Both the position numbers and the translations under genes were made by a program. From assembly GCA_937934165.1 (NCBI GenBank), contig CALGZX010000036.1, positions 1 through 12,987 on the forward strand: a stretch of DNA of 12,987 bases, in the 5' to 3' direction. Below are positions 12,891 through 12,987 of the stretch, in pieces. Below the pieces are notes generated by a model. It ran no database searches. It was not told the DNA's origin and saw only the letters and a list, made by a program, of their open reading frames with translations. Numbering within the stretch: the first letter of the stretch is position 1; every line of letters begins with the position of its first letter. The stretch is from an uncultured Collinsella sp. Lineage in GTDB: Bacteria > Actinomycetota > Coriobacteriia > Coriobacteriales > Coriobacteriaceae.

Positions 12891-12918
12891 TCTTATGCGA
12901 ATCCCGATCCCATTTCAA
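12890..12918 (-). promoter_or_regulatory. Promoter of the candidate antisense RNA
   Basis: On the minus strand TTGAAA (12913-12918), exactly 17 bases, TAAGAT (12890-12895). The -35 matches five of six, the -10 four of six. It reads towards the small-peptide gene. Confidence 0.65.
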
Positions 12919-12944
12919 CAAGCCCAAGGGCTCAAATGGAATCG
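12905..12944. other. Stem-loop at the right edge of the window
   Basis: CGAT, one mismatch, CCATTT pairs with AAATGG, one mismatch, ATCG; inside it AGCCC can pair with GGGCT across two bases. It covers the antisense -35 box. No T-run follows on either strand. Beyond it (12945-12987) I see nothing recognisable. Confidence 0.45.
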
Positions 12945-12987
12945 CGATAACACCCCTTGATTATCAACTTTATCCGAACACCTCCCA

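Overview
The window looks like a GC-rich chromosomal segment of an anaerobic gut actinobacterium of the Coriobacteriia, most likely Collinsella. The reasons are the codon and GC style, strong GGAGG-type ribosome binding sites, an actinobacterial-type glutamine-dependent NAD+ synthetase, an EttA with a clear tRNA-interaction motif, and L-lactate dehydrogenase. The genus is an inference from family knowledge, not a database match. No tRNA, rRNA, CRISPR array, transposase or phage gene is visible.

Layout. Positions 68-6885 hold five minus-strand genes: a 37-kDa-type nucleoid-associated protein, a DUF2974 (Mbeg1-like) alpha/beta-hydrolase, L-lactate dehydrogenase, a class I aminotransferase and NadE. 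They look like single-gene units, because intrinsic terminators follow ldh (2405-2440) and nadE (4807-4837) and the DUF2974 gene is bracketed by an inverted pair of 32-bp REP-like repeats (1148-1179, 2375-2406). Positions 7089-9490 hold two plus-strand genes of unknown function: a membrane protein with a Ser/Thr/Gln-rich tail, and a soluble protein with a small N-terminal domain, a long charged linker and a C-terminal domain. They diverge from nadE and each has a terminator. Between the second of these and the convergent ettA lies a 100-bp near-palindrome with a C(UUCG)G tip (9562-9661), followed by a perfect 12-bp hairpin abutting the ettA stop. Then come ettA (minus) and an SdpR/SdpI-type autorepressor-immunity operon (minus, overlapping genes), with a recognisable promoter and a 24-bp inverted-repeat operator.

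Most interesting region: 12631-12918. A 28-residue hydrophobic peptide gene (12711-12797, plus) has a strong Shine-Dalgarno sequence locked in a local hairpin. Facing it on the minus strand is a well-formed promoter (TTGAAA, 17 bp, TAAGAT) predicted to drive a roughly 93-nt structured RNA that ends in an intrinsic terminator overlapping the peptide stop codon. The two predicted 5' ends carry the same 13-nt sequence, so it forms an inverted repeat flanking the unit. Together this is the architecture of a type I toxin-antitoxin module (small membrane toxin plus convergent antisense RNA). I do not recognise the family. It sits divergently next to an SdpR/SdpI-like immunity operon, but no functional link between them is shown by the sequence.

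How the genes relate: ldh and nadE both concern the NAD pool and redox balance, but they are separated by terminators and share no visible operator. The rest is housekeeping plus small accessory units.
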